Source: a virus
Reading direction: 5' to 3' (one strand)
IMG/VR virus record: IMGVR_UViG_3300046517_000210
Location: 1-37,805 of that record
DNA length: 37,805 nucleotides
Part shown: in pieces, positions 34,486-37,805 of the stretch
Layout of the letters: each line of letters opens with the position of its first letter
How positions within the stretch are numbered: the first letter of the stretch is position 1
Notes under the pieces: generated by a model
The model's input: the letters and a program-made list of their open reading frames with translations, nothing else
Database searches by the model: none
What the model was told of the DNA's origin: nothing
Made by a program: the position numbers and the translations under genes

Positions 34486-34667
34486 CTATCTACGAAGTCC
34501 ATTAGCCTACTAATTAGTTTCTTTGCTATTGGATTTTCGTAACTAAACCAGCTATATCTACATTCTCGAAGGAGCGCGCACGCTTCTTCTTTTGTAATTA
34601 AAAATACTTCTTCACTAGTATCCTCACTAGTCATATCCTCATCTTCAAAAGGGTATGTCATCGTCAT
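34482..34667 (-). CDS. Hypothetical 61-residue acidic protein
   Basis: The acidic, probably disordered N-terminus (MTMTYPFEDEDMTSEDTSEE) is followed by a short helical segment (EEACALLRECRYSWF). The start lies inside the end of the SSB-tail gene, and the stop overlaps the ATPase start as ATGA. The ribosome site is weak, so the start is moderately sure. The function is unknown. Confidence 0.55.
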   Translation of the reverse strand: MTMTYPFEDEDMTSEDTSEEVFLITKEEACALLRECRYSWFSYENPIAKKLISRLMDFVDR

Positions 34668-34827
34668 CTACTCGTTTCTGATATGCTTCATCTAGCAGTT
34701 TCTTATGTAGCAAAGCTATAACTAGTATGAACTGTGCTATGACCTCCAGAAGATTGTCACCCTTCACTTCATGGTGAAATGAAGGTGTGAAACCTTCTCC
34801 TTTTTGTGTGAGTGTGATGGTGAACAT
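34645..34827 (-). CDS. Miniature protein with SSB-type C-terminal tip DDDDIPF
   Basis: This 60-residue protein starts MFTITLTQKGEGFTP, has a hydrophobic helix in the middle (LLEVIAQFILVIALLHKKLL), and ends VDDDDIPF. The tail is nearly identical to the conserved C-terminal peptide of bacterial SSB (DDDIPF in E. coli), the docking site for RecQ, PriA, DnaG, ExoI and others. The rest is far too short for an OB fold. GCGGAGGTTTA gives a strong ribosome site, and TAATG couples it to the polymerase. It could recruit host SSB-binding enzymes, or act with the acidic-tail protein at 37714. The tail function is an inference. Confidence 0.7.
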   Translation of the reverse strand: MFTITLTQKGEGFTPSFHHEVKGDNLLEVIAQFILVIALLHKKLLDEAYQKRVDDDDIPF

Positions 34828-37286
34828 TAAACCTCCGCATATTTAAATTTACTTAATTCATAGTAGTTATACCCTTCTTCAATCTCACACGGTATCACGA
34901 GTTTTCCTCGGGCCAAGCTACATGCGCCAAAATCAATCGCTTTCTCAAATTCGGCTTTAAGAATAGCAGCAGCTTCATATTTGCGTTCCACAGGGACAGA
35001 TACAAGGAGAGCATCATGCGATTCAACCAGTATTTTAATCCAAGGCGCTTGTGCTTTGATACGTAGCGCAGCCGCTTTAGTATTTTCGCTAACAGTCCGT
35101 TGAGGTATATAACTAAAAGCCTGTCGAAAAAGTTCATCTCCCCACCTTTCGTAAAAGATGCGCGTTCCACCTTTCGGCGCGTCTATGCCGTGCGGAACTG
35201 GCGCAACTAATTGACGGTTCTTTTCTAATGATGTGATAACGCCCGCTTGGAAAACTTCGCGGATTTTAGGTTGTTTCTTGTGGAAAATCTTTAAGGCTTT
35301 ATCAGCCTGATGCTCGCTTATGGTAAGGTTGATTTTGTATTTGCGAGCTTGTGTATTAGTTTCGATAGCGGCTCTACGCTTTCCAGCACCAAGATGCCCA
35401 GCGTGTCTAAGTGTTTTTCCAGCGAATCTAATCGGCGATTCGTAACCCAATACCTTCTTAGAATAATCAGATTCAGACCCACCGAAAAACCAACTAGCAG
35501 TGAGAGCATGATAGTCATGTTTGTCTATATCCTCTAGAGCTTCGTAGTCCTCTGCGAGTAGGAAAATAACGCGCGCTTCTGCTTGGCTGCTGTCCGCTTG
35601 TAAAAATACATGACCCGGTTCTGGTACGTACATTGAACGAATATCTGGTCCAATATCTCCATGCTTTGTCATCACTTGAAACGCGCTGCCTAACGCTTTC
35701 TTCTTTTTCTTCTTTTTGCCATCATCGCCAATCTCGATAACTTCTTCGGTTGGTCTGATTGGGGGTTCCTGCTGTCCCGTACTACTTCTGCCAGTATCGA
35801 GGCAGAGGAAGTAGGTGGTTCGCATTTTTCCATCATAATCTCGTAGCGCAGCAAGGTTGTTTCCAATTGTTTTCCTAACTCTGCGCGACTCAAGAATATT
35901 TTCGATAACTTGTTTGTGCGTGGCATCTTTAACGACATTGTTTAATAGCCCTGTTAAGACTTCTTCTCCTGTGCCTTTTCGGTAGGGGATTTTAAGGTCG
36001 TTGTATAGAAGCTGGTCTACTTGTTTCCAGCTATTAACATTCAGATATTTACCTGTCATCTTGTACAGTTCAAAGCGTAGTCGCTCGTCCCACTGGATGT
36101 ACTTTTTGAGTAGCTCATCGCGGCGCGCGGTATCTACGCAGAATCCCTCATTCTCTATTTCCAGATAAAGAGGATGAAGGAGCATAATAAAATTCCGATA
36201 AAAAAGCTCCAATCCCAATTCGTCAACGTCGGGTTGTTGGGCGATATCAACCTCAAGAGTGACACAAGAATCACGGGCACAACCAATAAGTAAATCATTT
36301 TCTGACCCTTCATACATCCCTTCGTTTTTGTAGAATGGTTCGCGCGTGTAGACAGATGTATTGAAGGCGAGATTTTTGGGGAGTTCTGGATTGACAACGA
36401 ATGCTTTTAACATCGTGTCGCTCCATAGCTTGTTTATTGGCAGGCCGAGTCGATTTATCTTATCTTCGTCATACTTAAAATTCTGTCCCACCTTTTTGAT
36501 TAGCGGGTCCATGTTTAGCTTCGCTATTTGAATCCATATGTTTGCTAAGTCCGAAGGACTTACGCCATCCCATAACCTTACCGTTAGACCTTCATGCACG
36601 TTGAAGGCCATACCATAACACCACGGTATACAATGTTTAGCCTCTATGTCATTTGCGACTATGCCAGATTTTCTATTGTCTCCGATAAATTGGTAAACGT
36701 CAGAGGAGTTGCGCGCGACGTGCAGATTTCTATAAGGTAGGTTCAGCTCTTTTGTGTGACTCTCTGCCAATGCCCTACGACAATCCACAATACAGACCTG
36801 CCTCTTCCAAAAATCCTTTTCCTGCTTGGCTTGTGTAGCGTAGTTGAAGCTGCTAGGGTCGTATGTGGCTATTAATTTTACACCTAGCCATGTGCCTAAT
36901 ATACTGCCACGATAGTCGTCTAGTGGTTGTTTACCAGTTAAGGCCCACAACGCTGTAGCTCCGAGAGCTAGAATAACGTTTGGTTGTATGGCTTGGATTT
37001 CGCGGCGTAGGTCGTCTATCTGAATTTGCAGGTCTATGCCTGCGCCATGCGCGCGGGATTGTACAGTTTCGCGCGGGTTAGCAGATGGTGGTATTTGGTA
37101 TTTACTTACATAACTTAACCACACATCATTACGATTGATACCTGCTGAAGCTAATACACGATTTAATTCACGTCCTCTACTACCGGAGAACGGTTCAAGC
37201 GTAGCTTCATCGTCTGGTAACGGTGCTTCGCCTAGAATCATAAGCGAAGCAGAACCAAATCCTTTAGCGGGTACGTAGATGTTCAT
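34827..37286 (-). CDS. Family A DNA polymerase fused to N-terminal UDG-like domain
   Basis: This 819-residue protein has a uracil-DNA-glycosylase-like domain at 1-165 (motif GEAPLPDDEATLEPFSGSRG at 19-38, and TYDPSSF in place of an HPS-type motif). A 3'-5' exonuclease follows at about 205-350: DIE at 213-215, NFKYD at 269-273, and CARDS with D339 but Cys instead of Tyr. The polymerase occupies about 370-819: motif A ADSSQAEARV (564-573), motif B RFAGKTLRHAGHLGAG (620-635) and motif C ESHDALLVSV (755-764, with HDA for the usual HDE). A lysine run (524-530) sits before motif A. Similar UDG-PolA fusions occur in other phages, including SPO1. It is the main replicase. Confidence 0.88.
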   Translation of the reverse strand: MNIYVPAKGFGSASLMILGEAPLPDDEATLEPFSGSRGRELNRVLASAGINRNDVWLSYVSKYQIPPSANPRETVQSRAHGAGIDLQIQIDDLRREIQAIQPNVILALGATALWALTGKQPLDDYRGSILGTWLGVKLIATYDPSSFNYATQAKQEKDFWKRQVCIVDCRRALAESHTKELNLPYRNLHVARNSSDVYQFIGDNRKSGIVANDIEAKHCIPWCYGMAFNVHEGLTVRLWDGVSPSDLANIWIQIAKLNMDPLIKKVGQNFKYDEDKINRLGLPINKLWSDTMLKAFVVNPELPKNLAFNTSVYTREPFYKNEGMYEGSENDLLIGCARDSCVTLEVDIAQQPDVDELGLELFYRNFIMLLHPLYLEIENEGFCVDTARRDELLKKYIQWDERLRFELYKMTGKYLNVNSWKQVDQLLYNDLKIPYRKGTGEEVLTGLLNNVVKDATHKQVIENILESRRVRKTIGNNLAALRDYDGKMRTTYFLCLDTGRSSTGQQEPPIRPTEEVIEIGDDGKKKKKKKALGSAFQVMTKHGDIGPDIRSMYVPEPGHVFLQADSSQAEARVIFLLAEDYEALEDIDKHDYHALTASWFFGGSESDYSKKVLGYESPIRFAGKTLRHAGHLGAGKRRAAIETNTQARKYKINLTISEHQADKALKIFHKKQPKIREVFQAGVITSLEKNRQLVAPVPHGIDAPKGGTRIFYERWGDELFRQAFSYIPQRTVSENTKAAALRIKAQAPWIKILVESHDALLVSVPVERKYEAAAILKAEFEKAIDFGACSLARGKLVIPCEIEEGYNYYELSKFKYAEV

Positions 37287-37524
37287 TCTTCACAATCTGT
37301 AGGGCTTGTTCGCGCGTCAAGTTTTCTAATGTAACATCTTTTAATATAGCTTTCATTAGTTTAAGATTCTCACTAACTTGTCCTACTGAGATATTTAATC
37401 GTTTAGCTGTATGGCGCATGGTCCACTTCTTCTTATGTCTTACTTTTTGATAGTGAAATAGACCAATAAGGACACAACGTTTGTGCCAAATCTTTTCTTT
37501 CTGAAGGGCTTCTTGGTAGGTCAT
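37264..37524 (-). CDS. HTH DNA-binding protein, 86 residues
   Basis: The protein begins MTYQEALQKEKIWHKRC. Residues 34-56 (WTMRHTAKRLNISVGQVSENLK) form a helix-turn-helix of the ParB/sigma-like kind, and the C-terminus is a charged helix. It overlaps the polymerase gene by 23 nt. No Shine-Dalgarno sequence is visible. Instead a long hairpin ends 11 nt before the ATG, so translation may depend on that structure or on RNA processing. A regulator of replication or early-gene expression is plausible. Confidence 0.7.
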   Translation of the reverse strand: MTYQEALQKEKIWHKRCVLIGLFHYQKVRHKKKWTMRHTAKRLNISVGQVSENLKLMKAILKDVTLENLTREQALQIVKNEHLRTR

Positions 37525-37535
37525 AGAGAATATTA

Positions 37536-37596
37536 GGGGGTGACAACTAAAAAGGTTTTTCTCGCTACAGCAAGGAACCTTCTAGCTATCACCCCC
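37536..37596 (-). promoter_or_regulatory. Long nested hairpin, possible RNase III-type or translational-control leader
   Basis: On the minus strand, GGGGGTGA (complement of 37589-37596) pairs with TCACCCCC (complement of 37536-37543). A middle part continues with G-U and A-U pairs and one bulge. Then AAGGTT (complement of 37576-37581) pairs with AACCTT (complement of 37552-37557), and an inner CTTGC-TGTA-GCGAG hairpin closes it. Almost the whole 61 nt can fold as one hairpin just upstream of the HTH gene. Its lack of a U-tract argues against a plain terminator, while length and position resemble RNase III sites in phage T7 early RNA. Confidence 0.7.
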
Positions 37597-37713
37597 CCTT
37601 TTCATCCAGTCTTGTGGCGGCTTTTTGTGGCGCAATCTTCGCAAACTGTTATTAGCGAATGAACGCGACTGCTTTCGCAGCTAACAGAAGCTATTTATCC
37701 GACCAGATGAATC
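37597..37713 (-). other. Non-coding spacer with further RNA-like structure
   Basis: No gene is seen. The minus strand contains a CTGC-GAAA-GCAG hairpin with a GNRA tetraloop (complement of 37669-37680). It lies inside a wider stem, CTGTTA (complement of 37682-37687) with TAACAG (complement of 37646-37651). An alternative stem TTCGC/GCGAA (37638-37642 with 37655-37659) would compete with it. The mutual exclusivity and tetraloop hint at a structured leader, but no known riboswitch class is recognisable. Confidence 0.4.
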
Positions 37714-37805
37714 TCAGTCGTTATCTTCTGCTTCTACATCATCACCATCTTCTTCGGCGTCATCTGATTCTTCTTCAGAATCTTCATCGTCAGATGCGTC
37801 GATAT
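37714..37805 (-). CDS. C-terminal acidic tail of a protein cut by the window edge
   Basis: Only 30 residues are visible, from the window edge to a TGA at 37714-37716. They are almost entirely acidic, beginning IDASDDEDSEEESDD and ending DDVEAEDND. A long acidic C-terminus is characteristic of phage single-stranded DNA-binding proteins (T7 gp2.5, T4 gp32) and some replication factors. Its place upstream of the HTH and polymerase genes fits such a role. The identity cannot be confirmed from the fragment. Confidence 0.55.
   Translation of the reverse strand, partial: IDASDDEDSEEESDDAEEDGDDVEAEDND

Noticed and set aside
1-37805. Integrase, lysogeny repressor, tRNA or phage RNA polymerase
   Set aside because: Looked for and not recognised in this window; the parts of the genome outside it could still carry them.

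Overview
The window is a contiguous piece of a tailed double-stranded DNA bacteriophage genome, most likely a podovirus. It has a terminase, portal, scaffold-like protein, HK97-type major capsid protein, a short head-tail adaptor, a nozzle-like beta-rich tail protein, several receptor-binding or fibre proteins and a giant internal-virion-type protein. I see no tape measure, tail tube, sheath, integrase, lysogeny repressor, tRNA, rRNA or CRISPR array. Genes are packed tightly, often with a TAATG stop/start overlap, and many have Shine-Dalgarno leaders, so the host is a bacterium. A phage lipoprotein with a plausible lipobox and a small protein ending in an SSB-like DDDDIPF tip hint at a Gram-negative host, but this is weak. 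GATC is almost absent (three sites found by eye), which suggests long exposure to GATC-specific restriction.

Layout. (1) Positions 1-695: four small leftward genes, the first cut by the window edge. (2) 696-1278: a structured non-coding region with two inverted arrays of 11-bp repeats around an A-tract, plus hairpins and promoter-like sites. It lies between diverging gene blocks and is the best candidate for a replication origin and control region. (3) 1279-1635: a single gene with its own promoter-like site and a strong terminator. (4) 1949-32136: one long rightward late block. In order it holds small proteins including a holin-like one, small terminase, small virion-type proteins, lipoprotein, large terminase, glycine-rich proteins, portal, scaffold, capsid, neck genes, nozzle-like protein, a multidomain receptor-binding protein, a collagen-like fibre, a GNAT-like protein, a peptidase S74 chaperone protein, a coiled-coil virion protein and a 1945-residue polyvalent protein. 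(5) 32120-37805: a leftward replication block that meets the late block tail to tail with a 17-nt overlap. It encodes small zinc-binding proteins, a DUF3987-like ATPase, an SSB-tail-bearing 60-residue protein, a UDG-DNA polymerase I fusion, an HTH protein, a long hairpin leader and the acidic C-terminus of a gene that runs off the window.

How it fits together. If the genome is circular or circularly permuted, the leftward blocks at both ends would be one early/replication arm and the rightward block the late arm, both starting near 700-1270. The late arm builds capsid, short tail and fibres. Its last genes probably make internal proteins ejected with the DNA, including the giant protein with a GHKL ATPase module, an HEAAH metalloprotease motif and a conserved C-terminal polyvalent-protein region. 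The most unusual items are that giant protein, the paired 11-bp repeat arrays, the miniature SSB-tail protein, the hairpin-bridged ribosome-binding site at 15371-15405, the long hairpin at 37536-37596 and the GATC depletion.
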